DNA of 64,000 bases from Bremerella sp. JC817 (GTDB taxonomy: Bacteria; Planctomycetota; Planctomycetia; Pirellulales; Pirellulaceae): NCBI RefSeq assembly GCF_040718835.1, contig NZ_JBFEFG010000241.1, positions 62,001 through 126,000 of the forward strand, in the 5' to 3' direction. The translations under genes and the position numbers were made by a program. Shown piece after piece: positions 20,399 through 32,167 of the stretch (the first letter of the stretch is position 1; every line of letters starts with the position of its first letter). The notes under the pieces were generated by a model that did no database searches, was not told the origin of the DNA, and saw only the letters and a program-made list of their open reading frames with translations.

Positions 20399-22618
20399 AT
20401 GCGATCAACTCATGCTTCCCATGTGGCAGGCAGTCTGATGCTGCTTGCTTTTCTGTTGGTATCGACCGTTGCCGCACAGCAGTCGGTCCGAGTCCTTCCT
20501 CAGGGACAACTACCCGACGATGCCCGGCTAGCACCTCCCAAAGATCTGGAAGGCTACTTTCCCTTCACTCCGCCTGAGAGCGCCACGCAGTGGCAAGCCC
20601 GCGCCGAGCAGGTCCGCACCCAACTGAAAGTGGCGCTCGGTCTCTGGCCGATGCCTCCCAAGACTGATTTGAACTTCGAACAAACCGGCCGCCGCGAGTT
20701 CGAGGACTATGCGGTCTCGAACGTCAAGTTCGAGGGAATGCCAGGACTGTTTGTCACCGGCAACCTATACGAACCGATCGGCAAACAAGGTCCCCTGCCC
20801 GGCGTGCTGTGCCCGCATGGTCACTGGGAAAATGGCCGTTACTACGTCGCCGACGACAAAAGTCTCGACGAACAACTGGCCAACGGTGCCGAGACCGATC
20901 GGGAAGCGGCCAAAAACCCGATCCAGGCGCGCTGCGTTCACCTGGCTCGGATGGGCTGCGTGGTACTGCAGATCGATATGCTTGGCTATGCCGACAGCCA
21001 ACAACTTTCGTTCGACCTGGTCCACAAGTTCGCTCGCCAGCGTGCAGAGATGAACACCAACCAGCGCTGGGGCTTCTTCAGTCCCCAGGCCGAATCGCAC
21101 TTGCAGTCGGTCATGGGCCTGCAGATTTGGAACTGCATTCGTTCGCTCGATGTTCTTGAGGCCCTTCCGAATGTCGATCGCAAACGACTGGCGGTCACCG
21201 GTGCCAGTGGCGGTGCCACACAAACAATGCTGGTCGCCGCGATCGATCCTCGCGTCTCGACATGCTTCCCGGCTGTGATGGTTTCCACCGCGATGCAGGG
21301 AGGATGTACCTGCGAGAACTGCTCGCTTTTGCGTATCGGCACCGGTAACGTCGAGTTCGCCGCCTTGTTCGCACCAAAGCCGCAAGGTTTGACTGCGGCG
21401 GACGACTGGACCGTCGAGTTCGAGACGAAAGGCTATCCCGACCTGAAGAAGCTGTACGCCTTGCTCGGTGCGGAAGATCAAGTCGAACTGACCGCCCGAA
21501 CCGAGTTCGGCCACAATTACAACGCGGTCTCGCGGAAGGCGATGTATATGATGTTCAATCGGCTGCTGGGTCTGGACGCGTCGGTCGACGAACGTCCTTT
21601 CCAGCGGCTCTCGCGTGACGAGCTTTCGGTCTGGACGAATGAAACGCGACCCACCTACCAGCCTGAGTTCGAGCGAGACCTGCTGGAACTTTGGACCAAT
21701 GAAACGAAAAAGCAGATCCAGCCCCTTTTGACTGGCGATCCGGCGGCATTTGGCAAGTACCGCGAGATGGTTTCGACCGCGTTCGAGGCGATGTTGCCCG
21801 AAACAGATTTCCAACCAGGTTCGCTCGATATTTCGATCAAAGTCAAAGAGCAGCAGGAAGACTATCTTCTGATCGCAGGTCTGCTGAACAATACCACCGC
21901 CAAGACACAGTTACCGACGCTGTTTCTTTACCCCAAAGACAACTGGAACGGGCACACCGTCGTCTGGCTGACCAGTCAGGGCAAAGCGGGGCTCTTCGAT
22001 GAAGGTGGCCGTTTGAAGGCGGAAGTCGCCAAGCTGGTTTCCGCTGGGGTTTCGGTCGCTGGCGTCGACTTGCTTTACCAAGGCGAGTTCCTGCCAGATG
22101 GCCAGCCGCTTCAACAAACCCCACGCGTCGACAATAAACGCGAGGCCGCCGCTTACACGCTGGGCTACAACTACAGTGTCGCTGCCCAGCGCGTGCATGA
22201 TATTCTCACCTCGGTCGCCTTCATGCGAACGCACGACCGCGAGCCGAAATCGATCGGCCTGGTTGGCCTCGAAGGTGAGATGGCGGCCATCGGGGCTGTC
22301 GCGATGGCCCAGCAGCCTGAGGCGTTTGACTTTGCACTGCTGCAGACCGATGGCTTTCGGTTCGGCGAGGTCGACTCGATTCGTTCCCCCAACTTGCTTC
22401 CTGGCGGGGCGAAATATGGAGACGTCCCAGGCTTTCTAGCCATGGCGGCCCCCAAGTTAATGCGAGTGATTGGCGAGACCGATCCGGCCAGCCGGAAGAT
22501 CGTCCGTCACGCTTATGAATTGGCCGAAAAGCAAGATCAACTGACCGACGACAACGATGATATGCCTCCGGTAGATTGGCTTTTGAACGTACTCGGCGGC
22601 GTTGGTTCAGAAAAATAG
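20399..22618 (+). CDS. Secreted two-part alpha/beta hydrolase
   Basis: This 739-residue protein has a signal peptide ending near 'STVAAQQ'. The first half (about 60-400) is an acetyl-xylan-esterase-like alpha/beta hydrolase, with 'GVLCPHGH' as oxyanion strand, the nucleophile elbow 'TGASGGATQ' (Ser270) and a plausible acid/His in 'TEFGHNYNAVSRKAM'. The second half repeats the fold loosely ('GHTVVWLTSQGKAGLF', 'SVAGVDLLYQGEF'). Its elbow position reads 'VGLEGEMAAIG', without the serine. It probably acts on polysaccharide esters outside the cytoplasm; the substrate is unknown. The second half may be a structural or binding copy. Confidence 0.82.
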   Translation: MRSTHASHVAGSLMLLAFLLVSTVAAQQSVRVLPQGQLPDDARLAPPKDLEGYFPFTPPESATQWQARAEQVRTQLKVALGLWPMPPKTDLNFEQTGRREFEDYAVSNVKFEGMPGLFVTGNLYEPIGKQGPLPGVLCPHGHWENGRYYVADDKSLDEQLANGAETDREAAKNPIQARCVHLARMGCVVLQIDMLGYADSQQLSFDLVHKFARQRAEMNTNQRWGFFSPQAESHLQSVMGLQIWNCIRSLDVLEALPNVDRKRLAVTGASGGATQTMLVAAIDPRVSTCFPAVMVSTAMQGGCTCENCSLLRIGTGNVEFAALFAPKPQGLTAADDWTVEFETKGYPDLKKLYALLGAEDQVELTARTEFGHNYNAVSRKAMYMMFNRLLGLDASVDERPFQRLSRDELSVWTNETRPTYQPEFERDLLELWTNETKKQIQPLLTGDPAAFGKYREMVSTAFEAMLPETDFQPGSLDISIKVKEQQEDYLLIAGLLNNTTAKTQLPTLFLYPKDNWNGHTVVWLTSQGKAGLFDEGGRLKAEVAKLVSAGVSVAGVDLLYQGEFLPDGQPLQQTPRVDNKREAAAYTLGYNYSVAAQRVHDILTSVAFMRTHDREPKSIGLVGLEGEMAAIGAVAMAQQPEAFDFALLQTDGFRFGEVDSIRSPNLLPGGAKYGDVPGFLAMAAPKLMRVIGETDPASRKIVRHAYELAEKQDQLTDDNDDMPPVDWLLNVLGGVGSEK

Positions 22619-22831
22619 TTTTCAGCATTGGCAGCTTTCCACCCGTATTGGCTGGCAAGCTGTGACTCTGAGGCATAATGCGCAGGCAAGTTTCGATGGT
22701 TCGGGGACTCCCCTTTTGGGAAAACGTCTCCTAGGATTCAACTGGCCCACGCTGCCCCGTAGAATGAACATGCCTACTGGGGCTGATTCAACACCCACGG
22801 AAACGTATGCAAACAAAGGGAGCGACACGCA

Positions 22832-23197
22832 ATGAGTGATAACTTGGAAGTTGTGCATCTGAAAGATCTGACGATCGTTCGTATCACTGGCAAGCTGACG
22901 GCTGCCGATTACGAAACGTTCGTTCCGGAAGTCGAAAAGCAGATCCAAGAGTTCGGCAAGCTCCGCCTCCTGGTCGAACTGCATAACTTCCACGGCTGGA
23001 CCATGGGTGCTCTGTGGGACGACATCAAGTTCGATTCCAAGCACTGGAGCGACATCAAGCGTCTGGCGATCGTCGGCGAATCGAAGTGGGAAGCAGGCAT
23101 GGCAGTCTTCTGCAAGCCATTCACTTCCGCCAACGTGAAGTACTTCGACCACACCAAGTTGGAAGAAGCCAAGAAGTGGTTGGTTGAGGAAGAATAA
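22832..23197 (+). CDS. SpoIIAA-like STAS protein
   Basis: This 121-residue protein fits the SpoIIAA-like family: 'LTIVRITGKLTAADYETFVPEVEKQI' followed by 'LRLLVELHNFHGWTMGALWDDI' and 'DIKRLAIVGESKWEAG'. Members of this STAS-like fold bind lipids or act as partner-switch antagonists; no partner kinase is seen here. It is full length for the family. It precedes the ECF sigma gene by 56 bases on the same strand, so a shared transcript is possible. Confidence 0.87.
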   Translation: MSDNLEVVHLKDLTIVRITGKLTAADYETFVPEVEKQIQEFGKLRLLVELHNFHGWTMGALWDDIKFDSKHWSDIKRLAIVGESKWEAGMAVFCKPFTSANVKYFDHTKLEEAKKWLVEEE

Positions 23198-23253
23198 ATC
23201 CTCGGTCGGCCGTTCCTCTTTCCCCGCACAAACGTCAGGAGGAACTCTCCACG

Positions 23254-24504
23254 ATGGTGGAAGAGGATCCGCAATCGGTTCGTCAATTTGTCGACGAACT
23301 TTACCGCAACGAATCGCGCCGCATCTTTGCCACGCTGGTGCGATTGCTGGGAGACTTTGACCTGGCCGAAGAGGCCATGCACGAAGCCTTTGCCAGCGCG
23401 GTTCAAAAATGGGAGGCCGAGGGTATCCCGAATAACCCTCGTGCCTGGCTCGTTTCGACGGGCCGGTTCAAGGCGATCGACACCATCCGGCGGCGTATTC
23501 GTTTCGACGAATCGCTCGGCGAGATTGCCAAGCGACTCGATGCCGACCACGACCAGTTCGCCGCCATCGACGACGAGAAAATCGAAGACGATCGCCTGCG
23601 ATTGATCTTCACCTGCTGCCACCCGGCAATCCCAGCCTCCGTCCAAGTCGCGTTGACCTTGCGCGAAGTGTGTGGCCTGCGAACGGAAGAGATCGCCTCG
23701 GCTTTTCTCACTTCGCCTCCGACCATCGCCCAGCGGATTGTGCGTGGCAAGCAAAAGATCCGCGACGCCGGGATCCCGTTCGAGGTCCCCAAGATCCCGC
23801 AGATGCCAACGCGGCTTGATTCGGTCTTGGCCGTGATCTACCTGGTCTTCAACGAAGGCTATTCGGCTTCGTCTGGCGAAACGGCGACGCGACGCGATCT
23901 TTCCGAAGAAGCGATCCGCCTGGGAAGGCTGCTGGTGTCGCTTCTACCCGACGCTGAAGCGATGGGCCTGCTCGGACTCATGCTGATCCAGGAATCGCGA
24001 AGACAGGCCCGTACGGCCCCCAACGGTGATATCATCCTACTGGAAGACCAGGACCGCTCGCTCTGGAATCAGCAAGCCATTGCTGAGGGTGCCCAGATGA
24101 TCCAGGACGCCCTCAACACGCGTCGGTTTGGCGTCTATACGATCCAAGCAGCGATCGCCGCAGTGCACGCCGAAGCAGCTTCCTCGACCGAGACCGACTG
24201 GCCACAACTTGTTGCCCTGTATGATGTTCTGGCACGCATCGAGCCCTCGCCGGTCGTTCATCTGAACCGCGCGGTCGCCGTGGCGATGCGGGACGGTGCC
24301 GAAGCTGGCCTCGCTTTGGTCAACGAAATCCTTTCTTCTGGCTCGCTGGAAGATTACCATCTGGCGCATGCTGCGAGAGCTGATCTGTGCCGCCGATTGG
24401 GCCGAAATACCGAGGCAATCGCCTCCTACGAGCGAGCCCTTCAATTGGCCAAGCAAGAACCGGAACGACGGTTTCTGGAAGGTCGCCTGCGCGAGCTTCG
24501 TTGA
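23254..24504 (+). CDS. ECF42-type RNA polymerase sigma factor
   Basis: This 416-residue extracytoplasmic-function sigma factor has sigma2 at about 10-75 ('IFATLVRLLGDFDLAEEAMHEAF'), sigma4 at about 120-170 ('LREVCGLRTEEIASAF'), and a long C-terminal tetratricopeptide-like domain (about 200-415). That domain contains 'LLEDQDRSLWNQQAI' and 'PSPVVHLNRAVAVAMRDG'. This extension is diagnostic for ECF42 factors, which lack a classical anti-sigma factor and neighbour DGPF-domain genes, as is the case here. The C-terminal domain presumably senses the signal. AGGAGG precedes the ATG. Confidence 0.93.
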   Translation: MVEEDPQSVRQFVDELYRNESRRIFATLVRLLGDFDLAEEAMHEAFASAVQKWEAEGIPNNPRAWLVSTGRFKAIDTIRRRIRFDESLGEIAKRLDADHDQFAAIDDEKIEDDRLRLIFTCCHPAIPASVQVALTLREVCGLRTEEIASAFLTSPPTIAQRIVRGKQKIRDAGIPFEVPKIPQMPTRLDSVLAVIYLVFNEGYSASSGETATRRDLSEEAIRLGRLLVSLLPDAEAMGLLGLMLIQESRRQARTAPNGDIILLEDQDRSLWNQQAIAEGAQMIQDALNTRRFGVYTIQAAIAAVHAEAASSTETDWPQLVALYDVLARIEPSPVVHLNRAVAVAMRDGAEAGLALVNEILSSGSLEDYHLAHAARADLCRRLGRNTEAIASYERALQLAKQEPERRFLEGRLRELR

Positions 24505-24623
24505 GGCAACTCTGCCTGGCGATCCGATTCTTTTTCAAAATTCTTTTCGCACGTTGTCGAAATGGTCGCTTATCAAACGACCAATTGGCAAACACCTAAA
24601 TTCTTGTAATGGGAATCAGTGAC

Positions 24624-25025
24624 ATGAAATTTGTCTGCCTCGGATATATCGACGAATCGGTCTGGGACAGTTTGAGCCCGGAAGCCAGCCAAAAGATCTT
24701 TGAAGAGTGCATGGCATACGACAACGAGCTCCGCAAAGGAGGCCATTTCGCGGGCGGCGGAGCACTCGATAACTCGAAGAATGGCGTGACCCTCCGCTAC
24801 CGCAACTCCGACGTCGACGTGACTGATGGTCCCTTTGCCGAAACCAAAGAACAAATCGGCGGCATCTTGCTGCTCGAGGCCCGCGACTTGAACCATGCGA
24901 TCCAACTGATGTCGAAGCATCCAGGCGTTCGCATGGGACCGTTCGAGATTCGTCCGGCCGACGAAGCCACCAACCTGATGATCATGGAAACGTCGCAGCG
25001 TTTGGCTGCCGAACTTGAGAACTAA
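24624..25025 (+). CDS. DGPF/YCII-related protein partnered with the ECF42 factor
   Basis: This 133-residue YCII-related protein carries the hallmark '[18 protein letters not shown]' and ends in '[20 protein letters not shown]'. DGPF proteins are the constant genomic partners of ECF42 sigma factors; their biochemical role is not settled. The ATG at 24624 is preferred over 24609 because the family begins with a Met-Lys strand. The gene follows the sigma gene by 119 bases. Confidence 0.9.
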   Translation: MKFVCLGYIDESVWDSLSPEASQKIFEECMAYDNELRKGGHFAGGGALDNSKNGVTLRYRNSDVDVTDGPFAETKEQIGGILLLEARDLNHAIQLMSKHPGVRMGPFEIRPADEATNLMIMETSQRLAAELEN

Positions 25026-25055
25026 CCCTTTTGCCCTGACACCTGGAGAATACCA

Positions 25056-25544
25056 ATGCGTGAAGAAGCTCAAGCCGAGCATGCCTGGCTCGACAACCTG
25101 GTCGGCACCTGGACGATGAAATCGGAAATGGTCATGGGCCCGGACGAACCGCCCCATACGAGCGAAGGAACCGAAGTGGTTCGCAAGCTTGGTGACCTGT
25201 GGGTCGTGGGCGAGATGGAAACCACCAGCGAGACGATGGCCGACTGCCAAGGTAAAACGATCCTGACGCTGGGCTATGATCCGAAGCAGAAAGCGTTCGT
25301 CGGAACCTTCATCGCGTCGATCATGACGTACCTCTGGATTTACGAACGAGGCAGCCTGGACGATGCGGGAAAAGTCCTGACGCTAAATGCGAACGGGCCT
25401 AGTTTCGTCAGCGAGGGGACGGTCGCCTATCAGGACATCATCGAAATCGTCGACGCCGATCATCGCATCTTGCGTTCGCAAGTGATCGACGACAACGAAG
25501 TCTGGCATCCGTTCATGACCGCCCACTATTACCGGCAAAAGTAG
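25056..25544 (+). CDS. DUF1579 family protein
   Basis: This 162-residue protein matches DUF1579: 'HAWLDNLVGTWTMKSEMVMGPDEPP', 'VVRKLGDLWVVGEMET', and a C-terminal strand series ending 'HPFMTAHYYRQK'. It is predicted to be an antiparallel beta barrel that could hold a hydrophobic ligand. It is the third gene in the ECF42 cluster, 30 bases after the DGPF gene. The function is unknown. Confidence 0.87.
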   Translation: MREEAQAEHAWLDNLVGTWTMKSEMVMGPDEPPHTSEGTEVVRKLGDLWVVGEMETTSETMADCQGKTILTLGYDPKQKAFVGTFIASIMTYLWIYERGSLDDAGKVLTLNANGPSFVSEGTVAYQDIIEIVDADHRILRSQVIDDNEVWHPFMTAHYYRQK

Positions 25545-25578
25545 TCCCCCGAGCCTTCCTGTTTGAAAGTTTCGCCCG

Positions 25579-26163
25579 ATGTCTTCCACTTCGGTGCCAC
25601 GAAAAATGCTCACTATCGTTCTATACCTCATCGCAGGCCTGGTCGCGTTGGTGGTGATCTTACTGATTGTCCTGGCGTTCCGTCCGAACGAGTTCGCCAT
25701 TTCTCGCTCGCTGAAAATCGATGCTCCGGCCGAGGTCATTTTCCCGCATGTGAACAGCATGGCGGCCTGGGAAACTTGGTCTCCTTACGAGAAGCTCGAT
25801 CCCAACATGCAGAAGACGATCACCGGTCCGGAATCGGGCGTCGGCTCTGAGATGCAATGGAACGGCAATGGCAACACCGGATCAGGCTCGACAACGATTG
25901 TCGCCAGCCAGCCTTACGAATCGATTGCGATCGATTTGAAGATGAGTGCTCCGATGAAGTGCGACAACGATGTGCTGTTCACGTTTCAGCCAGAAGATGG
26001 CGGCACCGTCGTCACCTGGAGCATGTCCGGCAAGCTGAACATGATGGCGAAATTCGCCCACCTGATTTTGAATGTCGACAAGATGTGCGGCGATCAGTTC
26101 CTCGAGGGACTTACTTCCCTGAAGGAACTGAGTGAGCAGCAAGCCGCCGCATCGGAAACTTAG
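25579..26163 (+). CDS. Membrane-anchored SRPBCC (polyketide cyclase-like) protein
   Basis: This 194-residue protein has one N-terminal membrane helix (about 10-33) followed by a START/Bet v 1-type ligand-binding domain. That domain includes 'SLKIDAPAEVIFPHVNSMAAWETWSPYEKLDPNM' and 'GTVVTWSMSGKLNMMAKF'. Such domains hold hydrophobic ligands. It is the fourth gene of the ECF42 cluster and 34 bases from its neighbour. Confidence 0.87.
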   Translation: MSSTSVPRKMLTIVLYLIAGLVALVVILLIVLAFRPNEFAISRSLKIDAPAEVIFPHVNSMAAWETWSPYEKLDPNMQKTITGPESGVGSEMQWNGNGNTGSGSTTIVASQPYESIAIDLKMSAPMKCDNDVLFTFQPEDGGTVVTWSMSGKLNMMAKFAHLILNVDKMCGDQFLEGLTSLKELSEQQAAASET

Positions 26164-26250
26164 TGAGGCCGAATCTTAGATACATTTGAGACGCAACCGA
26201 GATACAATCAGCTATCCCGTTCACCAGGCACAAACGACGAGACAACGAAG

Positions 26251-26664
26251 ATGAATGAACCATCCCCAGAACCAACTCCCGTCCCACCAGGGGCAACGCC
26301 TGCGGCAGCCAAGTGGACTGGGCGGGTCCTATCAGGCCTCGTTGGCTTGCTGCTGATTGCCAGTGCGCTCGGCAAGCTGGCTGGCGGTGCTCCCGTCGAA
26401 GAAGGCTTTTCGCAACTGGGCCTGCCACTGGAAATGCGGTTTCCGCTGGGCGTGCTGGAACTGGTGATCGCGATCATCTATCTGGTCCCCTACACGTCGA
26501 TTCTGGGAGCGATCCTGCTGACCGGCTACATGGGCGGCGCGATCTGCACGCATTGGCGTGTCGGCGATCCGTTCATCATCCAATCGGTGATTGGCGTCCT
26601 GATCTGGCTGGGTGTGTTTCTGCGAGATCGTCGACTCTGGTCGCTGATTCCTTGGCGAAGCTAA
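26251..26664 (+). CDS. DoxX-like membrane protein
   Basis: This 137-residue protein has four membrane helices after a Pro-rich, probably cytoplasmic N-terminus. 'SGLVGLLLIASALGKLAG', 'FPLGVLELVIAIIYLVPYTS', 'GAILLTGYMGGAICTHWRVGD' and a C-terminal helix fit the DoxX-like family. These proteins are often seen with redox or stress genes. It closes the ECF42 cluster; a terminator follows at 26708-26750. Confidence 0.87.
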   Translation: MNEPSPEPTPVPPGATPAAAKWTGRVLSGLVGLLLIASALGKLAGGAPVEEGFSQLGLPLEMRFPLGVLELVIAIIYLVPYTSILGAILLTGYMGGAICTHWRVGDPFIIQSVIGVLIWLGVFLRDRRLWSLIPWRS

Positions 26665-27029
26665 CTCGCTGCGATGCCCCGAGAATCGAATTCGTTTGAT
26701 TCATTCCAAGGCCCTGACGTTTGTCCTGGTGACGCGTTCAGGGCCTTTTTCATGCGCCTATCAATTTCCGGGCGAACCTTTCTCAGGCGACTTGTCTCTC
26801 TTCTGCCAATGCGGGCGAACTATCTTGGTTCGATTTTTCCCGCCGATGTTGTTCACTCAAACTGCCCTGCGATCGTTCGCAGAGACGCCAGGATTTCAAG
26901 CCATGCTCTTGTATTGCGGACAAGTGGATATCTAGCCAGGTCGTCTTTGACCTGACCTTCACTAACGTCGTCAGTCGTTGATTGCGCTGACGATAGGTCC
27001 GTACATATCGATAGAGAGCATGGATTTCT
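26665..27029. other. Intergenic region after DoxX
   Basis: After the terminator at 26708-26750 there are about 280 bases with no convincing coding potential. The plus-strand frame at 26674-26955 runs across the terminator stem and is not supported. Confidence 0.5.
26708..26750 (+). terminator. Intrinsic terminator of the ECF42 cluster
   Basis: AAGGCCCTGA pairs with TCAGGGCCTT, followed by T residues. Confidence 0.85.
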
Positions 27030-28241
27030 ATGAGATCTCGTGATCATTACTTTCACCAAATCGTGGACGAGCTCCTTGCTTGCCATCAGCCAAGTGGCGG
27101 CAACAATCGACGTGCCTATTGGAATCTCGTCACTCAGGTTCGCCGCCTTTCCGATCTGCTAAGCCCTGGTCCTGGTCGGCCGATTCGCGATCCGATGGAA
27201 CTGCGAGCCTACATCCGCACGCTGAAGACCGTTGCCGAGAAACGACTTCACTGGGCAAGCACTCCTGAATCGTGGATTCCACCACAAGCGAAAGGAGTGC
27301 CGCTGAGTCACCGCGTAACGCTGCGTTCGCTGATGGGTCATTTGTTCGAGCGCTATCCGGTGCCGGACTTCATGGCCTACTCGTGGCTGAGCACAACCGC
27401 CGTGCGCTGGCACGAAGCACTTTATTTGCACCTCGCATCAGGCAAAGGGGTTCGACAGTTCCCGGATCGTTCTGCGATCCCCCTGCCTCCGAAGGCGGCG
27501 AGGTTCTTCATGCAGGCCCCGGACGACTTTACGCCGACCGAGGCGATGCGTTGGAGCCAACTGCGAAGCTACGGCGTGCGCAAGAAGATCGCCACAGATA
27601 TTGCTAGGTACACCACTGCCGGTTCCGAAGTCGGCAATGAAAGCTTCTGGGAAACGGTCTTCCGATTCTTCGTTCGCGAAAACGTGACCGATGAAGACGA
27701 AGCGTTTGCGATCTACGACTTCATCGAAGAGCAGAAGTTTCGTCCTGGGATCGAAGTCTGGGGACGTGGTGCCGATGAACGTCCCCTGCAGCCAGACTTC
27801 ACCATGAAAGGCCGCACGCTCAAGTCGCTCCGGCGGCACATGGTCAACTGGCGTGAACAAATCCTGGCCAAACGGCCCGAGCTGGCGATGAAGACCTTCC
27901 AGTGGGATAGCTCGCCATTTCAATCGATGGTCCACCAGGAAGGGAACGTCAAATGGCTGATGTTCGAACTGCTAAGCGATCGGGCTTTGATCCTGGAAGG
28001 AGCCGCGATGGATCACTGCGTAGCGACCTACATCGACTCGTGTGCAAAGCACCAATGTTCGATCTGGTCCCTGCGTTTGCACGAGCAAGGTTCTCCCAAA
28101 CGGATGGCAACGATCGAGGTTATGCCGAACGAGAAAAGCATTGTTCAAGCCAAAGGGAAGTGCAACAACCAGATCGACGACAACTCGCATCGGATCTTAG
28201 AGTACTGGGCCGAGCGGGAAGGTCTGAAGCTGGAGATTTAG
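27030..28241 (+). CDS. PcfJ-like domain protein
   Basis: This 403-residue soluble protein, basic in its first 120 residues, ends in a PcfJ-like domain (about 310-400): 'LEGAAMDHCVATYIDSCAKHQCSIWSLRLHEQGSPKRMATIEV' and 'IVQAKGKCNNQ'. PcfJ is known from the conjugative plasmid pCF10, but the domain also occurs in chromosomal contexts; its biochemistry is not known. The Met-Asp-His-Cys and Lys-Cys-Asn motifs suggest a metal- or nucleotide-binding active site. It is a lone gene between two terminators, with no conjugation genes nearby. Confidence 0.8.
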   Translation: MRSRDHYFHQIVDELLACHQPSGGNNRRAYWNLVTQVRRLSDLLSPGPGRPIRDPMELRAYIRTLKTVAEKRLHWASTPESWIPPQAKGVPLSHRVTLRSLMGHLFERYPVPDFMAYSWLSTTAVRWHEALYLHLASGKGVRQFPDRSAIPLPPKAARFFMQAPDDFTPTEAMRWSQLRSYGVRKKIATDIARYTTAGSEVGNESFWETVFRFFVRENVTDEDEAFAIYDFIEEQKFRPGIEVWGRGADERPLQPDFTMKGRTLKSLRRHMVNWREQILAKRPELAMKTFQWDSSPFQSMVHQEGNVKWLMFELLSDRALILEGAAMDHCVATYIDSCAKHQCSIWSLRLHEQGSPKRMATIEVMPNEKSIVQAKGKCNNQIDDNSHRILEYWAEREGLKLEI

Positions 28242-28259
28242 CTGGGCACTCAAGAAAAG

Positions 28260-28293
28260 AAAAACGCCGACCTGAGTTCAGGTCGGCGTTTCG
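28260..28293. terminator. Bidirectional terminator between PcfJ-like gene and ppdK
   Basis: AAACGCCGACCTGA and TCAGGTCGGCGTTT form a perfect 14-bp stem with a two-base loop. A-rich and T-rich flanks let it serve both convergent genes. Confidence 0.92.
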
Positions 28294-28340
28294 CATTTTA
28301 TCATTTCGCCGAAGCAGACCACGCGAGGCGTGGCAACTGC

Positions 28341-31013
<2,673 letters not shown>

Positions 31014-31403
31014 GTCTGGAAACCTTTGAATGTCACAAACGCTGGAGTGTTGATCGGTTTGAGGGCTCACCCTTTCTGCCTGCTCACAGGTTGGTCCTGT
31101 TAGCTCTATACAGAGGGGCCGCATTTCGAGCGAATATAAGCTGAAAAGTTTACTTGAGAATGCAAGCAAGCGTCAACCAGCCCCCATTTTGCGTCGATTA
31201 ACAAGGCAGATTCCGGGAATCGGCCGGCTGGACGCTGTCTGACGGTTTGGCGCCAGGCGTGGTAAACGAGACAATGCAGCAGGCATTCTCGTTGCGATTG
31301 GGTTAAGATCGATCCTAAACCGGAACGATGGGTCATCTTCGATCGGTTGCCCCGGCAAGCCTTCCCCCCTCCCTGGCGACCACCGTGTTTCCTGGTAATT
31401 AGC
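31014..31403. other. Divergent intergenic region upstream of ppdK
   Basis: It contains the ppdK promoter at 31133-31160 and a leader of about 110 bases. No other gene is supported; the minus-strand frames reaching 31336 and 31358 are shadows. Confidence 0.5.
31133..31160 (-). promoter_or_regulatory. Sigma70-like promoter of ppdK
   Basis: On the minus strand TTCTCA (31155-31160) and TATATT (31133-31138) are spaced by 16 bases, about 120 bases upstream of the ATG. Confidence 0.55.
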
Positions 31404-32081
31404 GTGTTTGACGACGAAGACGATTACGATTTCGAAGATCCCATCGGACCGACCGTGCCTGCACGCGAACGGGCAGAGTGGTTTATTCGAACGGCCGTCT
31501 TATTCGAGTCGTTTCTGGCATTCGTTGCGATCGGTCTGGGCTGGGCTGTGGGGGTCGCTCCGTGGATCAGTGCCAGTTGGAATAGTGGCAGTATCACGGC
31601 AATTTTGGGGGCGATGGGCCTGGGAGCCCTCGCGACCGTGCCGCTGTTGGCCGCGTTCATGTGGCTGCAGCATACCGAGATGGAAGGCCTGGATGATTTG
31701 AACGACTACATGGAGCGGCAGATCGTTCCGCTGTTTCGTGAAGCGACGGTGATCGAACTGCTGCTGATCAGCCTGGCCGCAGGGATCGGAGAAGAAGCGC
31801 TCTTCCGCGGTGTCATTCAGACATTTCTGCAAGAGATAGTCGGCTCGAATGCTGGTCCCGCTGTCCCGATTATCTTGACCAGCCTGCTCTTCGGCGTGGT
31901 CCACTTCATGACGAAGGAATACTTCATCATCAGCGGCTTGATGGGGGCGTATCTGGGGATCTGGTTCTGGTGGACCGGTGATTTGATTGTGCCGATCGTC
32001 ATTCACGCACTTTACGACTGGTTTGCTTTGGTCTATTTGCGTCAATCGACGCCTGAAGAAGACGACACCGCGTCGGAATAG
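31404..32081 (+). CDS. CPBP family intramembrane metalloprotease
   Basis: This 225-residue membrane protein has the three CPBP (CAAX-like) motifs. They are Glu130-Glu131...Arg135 in 'GIGEEALFRG', the His167 motif in 'FGVVHF', and His201...Asp205 in 'IHALYDW'. These are zinc ligands and catalytic residues facing the membrane. The N-terminal 20 residues are strongly acidic. The GTG at 31404 is chosen; a TTG at 31347 would add 19 Pro-rich residues. Substrates are unknown. Confidence 0.88.
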   Translation: MFDDEDDYDFEDPIGPTVPARERAEWFIRTAVLFESFLAFVAIGLGWAVGVAPWISASWNSGSITAILGAMGLGALATVPLLAAFMWLQHTEMEGLDDLNDYMERQIVPLFREATVIELLLISLAAGIGEEALFRGVIQTFLQEIVGSNAGPAVPIILTSLLFGVVHFMTKEYFIISGLMGAYLGIWFWWTGDLIVPIVIHALYDWFALVYLRQSTPEEDDTASE

Positions 32082-32167
32082 CTTCGCCGTTTCTGATTGC
32101 ACGCGTTTGGTTCACGCGGCATGCTACCTGGCTGAGATAGCACTTTCCGCTTTGAAGAGAACTTGCA

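Noticed and set aside
26674..26955. Small plus-strand frame after DoxX
   Set aside because: It runs through the stem of a strong terminator and has no ribosome binding site or plausible protein pattern.
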